Source: Strongylocentrotus purpuratus (lineage: Eukaryota > Echinodermata > Echinoidea > Camarodonta > Strongylocentrotidae). From it: DNA of 64,000 bases. The notes under the pieces were generated by a model that had not been told where the DNA came from, did no database searches, and saw only the letters and a list, made by a program, of their open reading frames with translations. The stretch lies in the NCBI RefSeq assembly GCF_000002235.5, contig NW_022145613.1, forward strand, positions 6,430,519 through 6,494,518, in the 5' to 3' direction. Positions 47,201-57,443 of the stretch are shown piece by piece (position 1 is the stretch's first letter; each line of letters starts with the position of its first letter). A program made the position numbers and the translations under genes.

Positions 47201-50200
47201 TTTAAGTGGAATTCCGCACTCTTCTATGTGTTAATATCTACATTTTGCTTTCCGATTTCAGGATTCAACAGTGGAAATGTGTTGGGTAATGCATTGACAG
47301 GATATCTCATTAATCTAGATGTGATAGGCGGGTGGCCTCTTCCATTCTACGTATTTGGTTAGTGATAATTGCTACTTACACCTTCTGCATTTTCTCTCCT
47401 GTTTCACCCTCCTCCCTGTCTTTTTCTTCTTTTTCCAATATACAATTTGAAGGATCCATGCAAAACTAAAATACTGCATGGGAATTATAAATGTCGGCCT
47501 TATCATAATATTTATCTCAATTCTCTGAAAGTGGAAGATTGCATAGGGAGGCCGGCTTGTACGGTATTAAATGAACGGTATTATTTTCTTTTCAAATTAT
47601 TACTCAAAATGGGTCTGCCAAAAATGGATTTCGGATCTGCTAGTTGTGCGGGTACATCTTAAATGACCGAGCCAAAGATTTAAAAGATGAAATAAACCTT
47701 TAGTTTGATGAACCTTCAGTCTTGCAGACCGTATTCCGAGCAAATACATGTACATACACTAATGATGAACAAATGAACTGTCGATCATATTTTGCAGGTA
47801 CGGTAGGCTGTCTTTGGTTCATCTTGTGGAGCTTTGTTGCCTACAGTTCACCACGTGAACACCCATGGATATCTAAAGAAGAGCGTGAATATCTGGAAGA
47901 GGGCCTAAAACATTCCAACGTAAGTTGTACTCTAACGTGATATACACCTAATGCAAGGGCATAGAAAGTAAAGCGTATGAATTAAGGATGGAGACCAGTT
48001 CAAAAACTAAACTTTGTCTGAATCATGCACATATTTTCTTCCTTATGTGTCATGCAACGTCACCTTTCTCCCAGATAATTGTAAACGTCAATACTATCAA
48101 CTTGTGAGTTTTTATGTTGTTTCATGTGTTAGATTTTTTTTTTTTTTTTTTTGGGGGGGGAGGGTACAAGATTAGTGATATATAAACATCTGAGCAATAG
48201 CAAACCTATTTGCTGGACCTATTTTGGAGTCTCGTTACAGGAACTGCTGGTGTGACCAGCTGTCAACAATTATCTCTTAATACCTGAACTGACTATTGTT
48301 CGCAATTGCACCATATATACAAAGAAAATAGCAAATAACATGCCAGGAATTTATAGAATATGGGTAGTAATGGGAACATTTAACTATGGCATACCGTTTT
48401 GTTTCCGTTATCAGCTGATAAAACCTGCGGCAGGGATTCGAACCCTGCACCTTGTGGTTCACATTTTGTAGACGAATCCACTAGACCACAACACATCGCA
48501 ACATCATCTATAGTAGATCGTTTTCTTTTCTATTTCCACAGACTCTGAGACCATCCATACCATGGAGAAGTATCCTCAGTTCCCCAGCCATGTGGTGCCA
48601 AGTTTTCACTCATTTTCCACACACGCTAGGCATGTTCACCCTCCTCGTCAACCTACCGCTCTACTACAGCGAAGCACTTAATGTTCCCATAGAACTCGTA
48701 AGTTTATAGTGCTAAAAACCTTATTCAGGATGGTTGATTATAGTTAGAAAAGAGTTATATATCCAATCCAAGAAATATTTTCCTGTGGGCAGATCGAGGC
48801 GTGCTGAACAATATGAGCAGAGACAGGTCGAGAGGGGGAATAATCATAATTGTGCTTACCAATTGCATGATAATTCATGACAAGGCGATCCCCGTGACGG
48901 CATCTTCTGGCTAACTTTTGCCATGAAGTTCCATAAGCTCATCCGCGGTACAAATTTGTTGGTACAAATCGTTCTTTTGTTAGTCATCCAAAAACAAATT
49001 TTAATCCCGATCTATGGACAGTTTTTGGCAAGATTTACACATATTAGCAATTAGGGCATCGCAGAAATGATCTCACGAGACATATTTTTAAAATCATTTC
49101 AATACTTTTTTTGTTTCTGTCATTTGATAGGCTGGCATATATTCGGCTTTACCCTACGCCCTGCAATTCGTTGTAATGCTTGTCTTCAGTTACATCTCAG
49201 ATGCTCTCTTCGCCCGGAGGATACTCAGTAAAGTAGCAACCAGAAAACTTATGGCAGCAATAGGTAACGCAATTATTTCTCCTAAAGCTCGTTGCATGCG
49301 ATCCGCCATATTAAGCGCCCTCTCACCTGCGCTAAACGAACCTGTAAATTAGAGGCCGCGTCTTTCTTCGCCGTTCTTCATGAGGCGAATGACGTCTCGC
49401 TTTGTGCAATCGATATTTTTTGTGTCATTTTCCCTCACGCCCATTGTATATGGGCTACGTGAGAAACTAGCGTGCTCTTTGATGCACCACGAGATAGTAA
49501 CATCGTAGACAAAAAATAATGCAAAATTATGTGGAAAGAGTCAATTCAGTTTCTAAAATACTAGCGAAAATCTTTTACAGACATGATAGGCGTGGGCAGT
49601 GACGCAATCGCAATAACGCCTCGTGTGCAACCTACGAGCTTTTAAATTGATGATGAAGCTGTCTGTGGGCCGCTTAGTAAATAGTAGTAGGTTAGAGCCC
49701 GGGTAGCAGACGGCTTGGAAGGACGACGTCTCACGAGATCGACATCTGTTTTGCGCGCCTTCTTACATTATTGTTAGTTGGTTAACCCGGGAATATTTTC
49801 AGTCGTCGGTCTCTAGGGCCGTCAGTCTTGTCGGTCTTGTCGGTCAACTGATAATGGCAGTATTTCAATAGAGAGCGTCATTGGCATGCCCAGAAGTTGA
49901 AAATCAGGGGGTTACATCGGATTTGGGTGCGAACCCCAGCGTACTATAGACTCAATACAACTTCTTTTTTCTCGGCATTAAAAAGGGGGGCTTTGGATAT
50001 AAGTCAGTGAATAAATGTAAGAGAAAATTAATCGGTACATCGCTAGAGATTCAGATAATCTTAAATAAATACTTACCACGAATTCTCATCAGTTCACATT
50101 TTTTGATTTTTGTTTATAGTTTCTTATATTGTGTAGTTTGTTTGCTTCTTATTGTTTACTTCACTTGTATCTTGTTTTTCCGTGCAGGTTTTGGATCGGG

Positions 50201-51768
50201 GGCGTTCTTTCTTATCCTCACCGGTTTTTCACGGTGCAACACTGCTCTGTCCGTGACGTTCTTGACTCTAGCCATGGGTGGGGTCGGCATCTCTTTCTCC
50301 GGTCACTTCGTGGCCTTACTGGACATCGCTGGTCCCTTTGCTGGTTCGGCTATGGGAATGATGAACACGGCCGGTACCCTAGGCGGCATTATCGGGCCCT
50401 ACATCGTCGGCGTCTTGACTGAAATACAGGTTTGGTTAAAATTACAAACAATCACGAGATGATTGCTTATGTCGGTTGTGCACAATCTCTCAGCTATATA
50501 TAGCTAACAGAATGAAAGAAGGTGGAAAAATGGTAAGCAATTATAAGTCTTGACTCACCTTAGTTTTTATTCACTTTAATCTGAATTGAGCGTATAACAC
50601 GGAGGGCCAAAGTCAGAAAAGAGAGGTTTGCCTGCCACTACCGCATAAACTAAGCACACCTTGTTTATTCGAAAGGTTTTATCATCATACACAATATTTC
50701 AGAGGTTTTTTTCTTTTTGTATTCGTAGCGAACACCCCTAAATAGGAGGGGGCGTCAAAAAAGCGGCCCTTTTGAAGATAAAGGGTATTTTGTAAATAAT
50801 TTTTCAAGGAGACCTTAAACCACCAGGAGTTTGGTGTTATATAAAAGAAAATTAAATTTTCCACATTTCGATACATTTTAACGAATTTGGGGTTTCGGTT
50901 TAAACAAAAAAAGGTTTTGTAATTTTTTTTCGAAATATTGAATTTGATCAAAAACCATAAATTTCTATGTATCAAAATCGGAGAAGGGCATTTTTTCGTA
51001 ATTTTCAAGAAACTTGTCCATGTACAGGGAAAATATCCTGTGTAAAGGAGAGGTTTATATCTCTTTTTAATAAAAAGTTATAGCAACCCAAATTTGATTT
51101 CCACAAAAACAACATATAATGCATATATGCATATACGTGTATTAGTGCATTAGAGACCTGTTTGGTGTGTTTTAATACATCGAGTTTTAAAGATAACTTT
51201 TAAGTGAAACCTCTAATCACCATGGATTGGATTTCAAAAGAAGGATAATAAAAATAACTTAAATTGATATCAATTTCATAGAGTTATAGTGTGAGAAAGG
51301 AAAATTTTGGCCAAAAATGTAATTTTGTCCAGTATCTCGGTATATTAACTGAAAAAAAGGTGATTGGACATTTTAGTAGTGCAGAAAGTTCAAAGGATTT
51401 TGATTTTGATAAGTACTTTTTCTGTACTCTAGGATGTTTCAGGAAAAGTGGGCATTGGCAGTTGCCCCCCCCCCCCCACGTGATATCAATGTTATTTCCA
51501 TAGAATATAGATGGTTTGTCTTTTTGTCTCTCTCTCCCGCTCTCTCTCTCTCTCTCTCTCTCTCCCTCTCTCTCTCTCTCCCTCTCTCTATCTCTCTTGC
51601 AAACTAAATACCCAGTCCAATATTACAGGTTGGCAGAAGGTGATGTGGATAGTAGCAGGTTTCTACGGATTCGGGGGTTTGACCTTTATCATCTTCGGCA
51701 CAGTCGAGCTTCAACATTGGGCTAAACAAGACTATCAAGCAATCCCAGACAGTCACGGTGACGAATAA
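44088..51768 (+). CDS. slc17a5-like: SLC17 family transporter (sialin-like), copy 2
   Basis: Ten exons (44088-44289, 44605-44819, 45750-45986, 46501-46588, 47262-47357, 47798-47919, 48542-48697, 49131-49263, 50188-50429, 51616-51768) join to 547 residues. All boundaries and phases equal copy 1, and all family signatures are intact. The N-tail dileucine reads DRKTLL instead of DRKPLL. Changes cluster in the cytosolic N-tail, the lumenal loop and the extreme C-tail (DSHGDE, two residues longer). Only a handful of conservative changes fall in helices, such as Cys to Phe and Phe to His in exon 7. Both copies look functional, so subfunctional or dosage roles are possible; the substrate is inferred from family only. 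Its introns are shorter because the LINE and small MITE of copy 1 are missing. Confidence 0.88.
44605..44819 (+). CDS. slc17a5-like: Transporter copy 2, exon 2
   Basis: Acceptor TTTTACAAG, donor ACG|GTAATC. Helix 1 is unchanged apart from Phe to Leu; the lumenal loop has Asp to Glu, Ala to Ser and Gly to Glu. Confidence 0.85.
45027..45414 (-). mobile_element. MITE of the AAGGTAAAGACC family in intron 2 (B2)
   Basis: Orthologous position to 29460-29847. The ends AAGGTGAAGACCAG and the complement of CTGGTCTTTAC are flanked by TA. Confidence 0.8.
45750..45986 (+). CDS. slc17a5-like: Transporter copy 2, exon 3
   Basis: Acceptor CATTTTGTAG, donor GAG|GTAAGG. Protein identical to copy 1 in this exon. 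Confidence 0.92.
46501..46588 (+). CDS. slc17a5-like: Transporter copy 2, exon 4
   Basis: Acceptor TTTCTTTCAG, donor TAG|GTAAAA. Protein identical to copy 1. Confidence 0.92.
47262..47357 (+). CDS. slc17a5-like: Transporter copy 2, exon 5
   Basis: Acceptor CCGATTTCAG, donor TTG|GTTAGT. Protein identical to copy 1, sharing the weak donor. Confidence 0.88.
47798..47919 (+). CDS. slc17a5-like: Transporter copy 2, exon 6
   Basis: Acceptor TATTTTGCAG, donor AAC|GTAAGT, stronger than the copy 1 donor (GTAGGT). Protein identical to copy 1. Confidence 0.9.
48424..48494 (-). repeat. tRNA-like sequence in intron 6 (B2)
   Basis: On the - strand, TGGTCTAGTGG (A box-like) and GGGTTCGAATCCC (consensus B box), with 3' CCGCAGG able to pair partly with the 5' end. 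The D/anticodon region is irregular. It could still recruit Pol III, but a working tRNA is unlikely. Confidence 0.5.
48542..48697 (+). CDS. slc17a5-like: Transporter copy 2, exon 7
   Basis: Acceptor TTTCCACAG, donor CTC|GTAAGT. It has VFTHFPHTL where copy 1 has VCTHFPFTL. Confidence 0.92.
49131..49263 (+). CDS. slc17a5-like: Transporter copy 2, exon 8
   Basis: Acceptor ATTTGATAG, donor TAG|GTAACG. One change from copy 1, Ile to Val in the basic loop. Confidence 0.9.
50188..50429 (+). CDS. slc17a5-like: Transporter copy 2, exon 9
   Basis: Acceptor TTTCCGTGCAG, donor CAG|GTTTGG. One change from copy 1, Cys to Ser in GVGISFSG. Confidence 0.93.
51526..51598 (+). repeat. CT tract before the last-exon acceptor (B2)
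   Basis: About 73 bp of CT/CCT repeats ends 17 bp before the acceptor at 51615; shorter than the B1 counterpart at 38027-38184. Confidence 0.9.
51616..51768 (+). CDS. slc17a5-like: Transporter copy 2, exon 10 (helix 12 and C-tail)
   Basis: Acceptor AATACCCAG, phase 0. The tail ends DSHGDE and TAA, two residues longer than copy 1. Confidence 0.9.
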   Translation, partial: SNITGWQKVMWIVAGFYGFGGLTFIIFGTVELQHWAKQDYQAIPDSHGDE

Positions 51769-52064
51769 GCGAGTTTTTATGAAAACTGATAATGTGGAAG
51801 GACTGATGTATTTCGCAATGTATTCATACATCCATGTTTAGAACTGAGTTTGAAAAAGAAGTCGTAAGAGTGAATGAAACACAATCTTGGAAAACCGGAA
51901 ATAATATTGTGTGGTAATGTCCAGCACTGTTCGGTAATAATTCCATAAGATTTTCTATAAAAGAAGTCCACTGGCTCGTATTCTCCAACTAGTAATTCGA
52001 AGGCGTTTCTGCCTGCCAAGTTGCCTCGTCGATTGAGCAATATTCTTACTGTTTTAAAGGTCGG

Positions 52065-52660
52065 GTTAAGTTGATTCCTGTTGATGCGCAGGGCTGCATA
52101 CATCTCATTTTTGTTATTCAAAATCCAAATTTATTTCATAGATTTCTACATATTATTCAAATTGATTTTCGCAGACCTCCTAACCTCCACCCTAAAAAAA
52201 ACTGCTCCAGATCTCATTCTTCTTGTGACATCATCTGTCAATCATTAGTGACTTAACAAGAGATAGTGGTATGTATTCCTTCCTCCTGATCAACACATGC
52301 TCACACTAATTGCATTCTTTCATGCAATACCTCCACATTACCCTTCTTTTCCTGGTGATGCTACAGCACGTCTGACATAGCAACTCATATGTTGGTATAG
52401 TATGGTCTGATGTAAATAAGGTGGTCAGCTCTGATCAAGCTACATACATCGTACCACTGTCTCTTGTTAGCTCACTAATGATTGACAGACGATGTCAAAA
52501 GATGAATGAGATCTGGAGCATTTTTTAGGGTAGAGCCTAGCAGGTCTGAGAAAATCATTTCTGATAATATTTAGAAATGTATGAAATATATTTAGATTTT
52601 GAATAACAAAATATGAGATGTATGCAGCACTGCACATCATCAGGAACAACTTATATTTGG
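52065..52660. repeat. Large inverted repeat 300 bp past transporter copy 2
   Basis: The arm at about 52070-52255 is the reverse complement, with moderate divergence, of about 52470-52655; the flanks of the loop (AAGAGATAGTGGTA near 52259 and its complement near 52457) also pair. Unit B1 has only the right-hand arm (38645-38820). Probably within or just beyond the 3' UTR. Confidence 0.8.
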
Positions 52661-53193
52661 ATGTCACCCGACCCTTAAATCGTTCTACTATTGTATAAGT
52701 CGTTTACTGAAATATCTTAAGAGTTCGTGTGCTTTAATATGATTAAGAGGCTATGAGTTTGAAATCATACCTGTTCTTATTTCTCATTCGTTTTTACATC
52801 AATGGATATTTCAAAGTAAGGAGTAGAAATTATGTGTGCATGTAATTTTATAAGAATCATGAAGTATTGGTGGGTCGCAGGCATATAGTTTTTTCACTTG
52901 GGGCTTCAAATATATACCTCAAAGTCGCCAAACACTTCAAATATTTAATTTCATAGACAAGTCAAAATATTCAAGTCTGTGACTTCCTTCCCACAAAATA
53001 AGAAACATTTTCACAACAGAAGGCCAGTTGTATTGCATGAAACTCTGAGCTGCAAACACTACAAAATAATGTAGACTATTATGCACAGTAAAGTAAATAG
53101 ATTAAAAAATAGTAGGTGAAAGGTAGACTTTAAAAAATATCGGCAAATCACTTTTTTTCCAAAGACTAACTGGGACTTTTCCACCGGAGTATT

Positions 53194-54426
53194 AGTAGGA
53201 GACCAGCCTGTAGGTCCCGTGACCAATCTCTGGGAACAAACGTTTGAAAGTGTTTTTGTGTTCCCTGATGAATACCGAACAATTTTGACTTGGGCTGCCC
53301 CCTTGAAAATCCCAGGCATTTTCGTGAGGGGTCAACAAAGGTCACCCTGGAATAGAAATTTAAATAGTTCCAATCGTGTCAATATGCATATCAAATTACT
53401 CGTCTGGTCATGAGGATTCCAAAAATGTATAGTTTGCTATACCTCCGACCTTAAATGAGGGCGCTATGGTCAAAAACATTGAAAGGTCAACACACTTTTG
53501 ACTGGTGGTCAAATTCACCAACACAGTGAACCTTATTAAATTGCATATCAAATTACTCGTCTGGTCATAAGGATTTCAAAAATGTATAGGTTGTTATACC
53601 TCAGACCTTAAATGAGGGCGCTAGGGTCAAAAAGTTCAATGCACTTTAGAAATTCTCCAACACAGTTAACATTGTCCAATTCTAATGATTTTAGTGTCTA
53701 ATAATATGGTTTGTGACATAACAAATTCAACTAAGCAACTTTTAAAATCAAAAGTGGTTGCCATAACCTTGAAATTTCCCCCAAACCCATGGATAAGAAG
53801 TTGTTAGATGTTTGTCACTGAAACGGCAGCCATTTTGAATGTACATGGTCAAGGTAAGCACTTTACTTTTGATAGTTGTATAGTTGAATTTGCCATGTCA
53901 GAAAACATATTATTAGACCCTAACATCATTAGAATCGGACAATGTTACATGTAACTGTGTTGGTGAATTTCTAAAGTGCAATGACCTTTTTGACCATAGC
54001 GCCCTCATTAAAGGTCGGAGGTATAACAACCTATACATTTTTGGAATCCTTATGACCAGACGAGTAATTTGATAGGCAATTTGATATGGTTAACTGTGTT
54101 GGTGAATTCGACCACCAATCAAAAGTGTGTTGACCTTTCAATGTTTTTTACCATAGCGCCCTCATTTAAGGTCGGAGGTATAGCAAACTATACATTTTTG
54201 GAATCATCATGACCAGACAAGTAATTTAATATGCATATTGACACGATTGGAACTATTTAAATTTCTATCCCTGTGTGACCTTTGTTGACCCCTCACGAAA
54301 ATGCCTGGGATTTTCAAGGGGGCAGCCCAAGTCAAAATTGTTCGGTATTCATCAGGGAACACAAAAACACTTTCAAACGTTTGTTCCCAGAGATTGGTCA
54401 CGGGACCTACAGGCTGGTCTCCTACT
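53194..54426. mobile_element. 1.2-kb foldback element with arms of about 570 bp
   Basis: The terminal repeat AGTAGGAGACCAGCCTGTAG at the left is mirrored at the right. The arms (53194-about 53770 and about 53860-54426) are highly similar reverse complements around a loop of about 90 bp. Each arm contains two tandem copies (about 160 bp apart) of a block with ATCAAATTACTCGTCTGGTC. B1 is uninterrupted at the matching place (near 39700). Identical-looking open frames on opposite strands are a by-product of the palindrome. No transposase. Confidence 0.9.
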
Positions 54427-54472
54427 ATATAGGCCACACGTGCTTCTGTCAGTTCTGTGTTATAATTCGTAT

Positions 54473-57185
54473 AAGCTTGTATATTAAATGGTCTTAGCTC
54501 CATTGAAATGGGCGTTTTGAAATGTCATTCTCTTCCATAAATGTGTTTACACACACCCACACACACACACATACATGCATTATATATCCATATATAAATT
54601 TGTTTACACACACTCATATAAAGTACCTTCGACACGAAAGTAGCATCGTATTTCTACAAATTTATTAGTTTTGTGGAAAAAGTCATGTGTATAGTACGTT
54701 GGGTTCATATTTTTTGAGGTGCGACTTTACTCCATATTCTTATTTTCAATCAATATTAGGGAATTTTCTCCTCACTTAATAATAATCGATACTGTAATCA
54801 CAGAGAATTAGAATATCATAATAAAAATACATGGGATTTTTTGTTATATCTGTTACAATTATATAACTTGAATCAAAATACAAATAATTGATATACGTTC
54901 AATGTTATGAATAAACCATTTAAAAAAATACATTGAAACTTGAGATTAGAGTGAGTAATGATAATGATAATGATATCTTCTTCTTCGTGCTCTATTTTAT
55001 TGATGGTCATTATCGACAAAATATGCGAAATTAATTAAATTGAATTAAATTGAATTGAATTGAAAATATATCCTCATGGAGAATTCGATAAGATGTGAAA
55101 ATTTCAGTCATTGTTGGTTTCGCTTTTATTGTACATATATTAACACCCATCTGCACCCATTCGTAACTTCAAGGATAAGCAGTGGCGTGTTAATATGCTG
55201 CGGAAAGGGAGGGGGTGGTGATCTAAATCAGGCCTCGGTGTTTCCTGCGAGTACACACTTACAATTCTATTGGAGATGGTTGTAAAATCAAACTAAAAAA
55301 AACATACACACTTTAGGACATTCTTGAACTATTTATACAATTTTGAGAGCATTTTTAAAAACAAACTTTTCCACTATTATTACAGTCACCTATACCAATG
55401 TGTACACAAACTTATTTTGTGTACAGATATAGTGTATAAAACCAAACCCTGAAACTGCCCCCGGCTTTCAATTGGCAAACGAATAACCAGTATGAAGAAA
55501 ATGAAGAATAAAGTAAAAAGAGCGCATACGGACACCAAGTTAGTATGCGAGCAGACTCGCAAGCGTTGAGTAGTCTATAGCTACTAACAAGCAGTGCTTA
55601 TAAAAGTGTATTGCACAATTTCTTTGCAGAAGTAATAATGAGCTTATTTTAAATATGTTACTACACACCAAAGTATATCGGGGACGGGGTATGTATACCG
55701 CACCCCGTGATCTACTCTCGTGGGGGGGGGGGGGATGCATTATATCACCGGAAAAAATAATCACATACTTATAGACAAGTGGACTCGACATGGCAAAATC
55801 TCAATTCTACTTTCAGTACCCCGATGCTTAAAACTGCCACTCTGCTAATAAAGGGGCACTTATCATTAAGTTTCGAAAACCAGTCTCCGATACGATGGTT
55901 GCTTCAAACGTTTGTTTTATCTTACCAATTTACTTGCCATAAGCAAACACTGGACCTCATAAGTACATTCAAATGTTAGAATGAAAAAAAAAACTCAATT
56001 CAAATGTTTGATAGACTTCCTCATTTCGATCTTCCTTGCAATACACACTTATGTTATGCGTTTGCAAGCTACAGTGTACTTGGTTATTAAATGTACATGA
56101 ATTATTTCCATCTTTTGCTATATACATCGGACTACAGTCTTCTAATAACGTGAACGTGATATTGCAATTAAGTACCATATACCGCTCTGAGATTACATTA
56201 TATCTTTTCAATAACCACTTATTAAGCATTCTAGTGAAATGAATTTGTTGTTACCTTAGATATTTTCTAGTGATTGCAATGTTCCTCAACATCTTTTTAT
56301 CTTTAATAATACACACACAAACAAATTGAGAGAAATGTAATCATTTTCATGAGTATTTTTATGAGTAAATTACAATATTACATATTATTAGATTCGGAGA
56401 TGGATGTGAAACATGATATCAAAATGTAGACTTACAACAAAAACTACATAAATCAAACATATATTTCAAATGCATGTACACTTTACGTTCATACTATTTT
56501 CATCATAACTATGATTGATTTTTTTTCTCTCATTAAGTGCAAAGAAATAATGTGAAATATGATAATAAAATTAACACAAACAAAGAGTTCAAACAATTAT
56601 GATATATATATGCGTCACATTTCTATCATTTTCATGATGACTATGTTTGAAATGTAGAGTTTTCTTTTTACTACGTACAGAGATAGGGTGTGATACAGTC
56701 ATAACAGTGTAATTTACACAAACAAAAGTTCAAATGTTTTTCTATCCATATTTATTTTTTCATTTGCATCAATGATATAATTAAAGTCATTTTTTTGCAA
56801 AGAAGACAAGTGTAAATGTAATATCAAAATGTATACGACCAATTTTTTTTTCAAATCGTGAATAATGAGGTAGCAACCAATGAACACTTCAAATTCCTTT
56901 CTTAACAGTTACGTTGTCAACACATCAACACGGCCATCAGTGTTATCCTAAACGGTGTTTGCAGAATCTATATTTGCATCATTACTATATTAAGATACAA
57001 TGCTTATATTGTGTTCGTTACAGAAATAAGTAGAGAAACATATTGAAAATAATAACAATTTGGTAAGTAACATTGACTTCACCAATGAACACGTCAATTT
57101 CCTTTCTTTAGAGGTATGTTGTCAACACATCATCACGGCCATCCGCATGATCCTCAACAATGCTTGAAATATCTGAACTAATTTC
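54473..57185. other. Intergenic and probable 3' UTR of the - strand gene
   Basis: AT-rich, with a CA repeat near 54550, a poly-G run near 55724 and a diverged tandem repeat array (56340-57150). No gene is seen on the + strand. Confidence 0.45.
56340..57150. repeat. Diverged tandem array, period about 170-205 bp
   Basis: The blocks ACCAATGAACAC...CTTTCTT...GTTGTCAACACATC occur near 56876 and again near 57081. Similar TTTCATCAT/ATGTTTGAAATG-type blocks recur near 56350, 56500 and 56630. It ends just before the stop codon of the - strand gene. Confidence 0.6.
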
Positions 57186-57443
57186 TCAATAAGTTGACGC
57201 ACCTTCGGTGTTAACATAAGTAGGCTCCTCCTTCAGATTAGAATGGGCCTGCACTTGCTTGCGGACGAGAGTGGGTCTAACTTTATGTACAGCATCACCA
57301 TGATCGTCAACTGAGTCTGAGGTGATGGGTCGGCTAGTACTAGCTGGGGATTTGCACTTCATGGCCATGTGTGTATGGTGCACTTCGGGAACATCGGAGA
57401 CCGCATTTCTGAAGTCTGATTGGTCAAAGTTCAGTTCCATATA
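57186..57443 (-). CDS. FN3 receptor-like gene, last exon (tyrosine-motif tail)
   Basis: Acceptor GTTAACAG (complement), phase 0, then YMELNFDQSD onward, ending EGASTY and TGA. Candidate phosphotyrosine motifs are YMEL (YxxL) and YVNT (YxN, a Grb2-type SH2 site). Confidence 0.7.
   Translation of the reverse strand, partial: YMELNFDQSDFRNAVSDVPEVHHTHMAMKCKSPASTSRPITSDSVDDHGDAVHKVRPTLVRKQVQAHSNLKEEPTYVNTEGASTY

Larger units (their letters stand above)
39800..54472 (+). repeat. Tandem duplication unit B2 (transporter copy 2)
   Basis: Collinear with unit B1 throughout. Private insertions: 40134-40470, 43396-43566, an inverted repeat at 52065-52660, and 53194-54426. The 5' flank (39800-44087) shows no other gene. 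Confidence 0.85.

Noticed and set aside
53219..54503. Matching open frames on opposite strands sharing WEQTFESVFVFPDEYRTIL
   Set aside because: They are the two arms of one palindromic element read in opposite directions, not conserved proteins.
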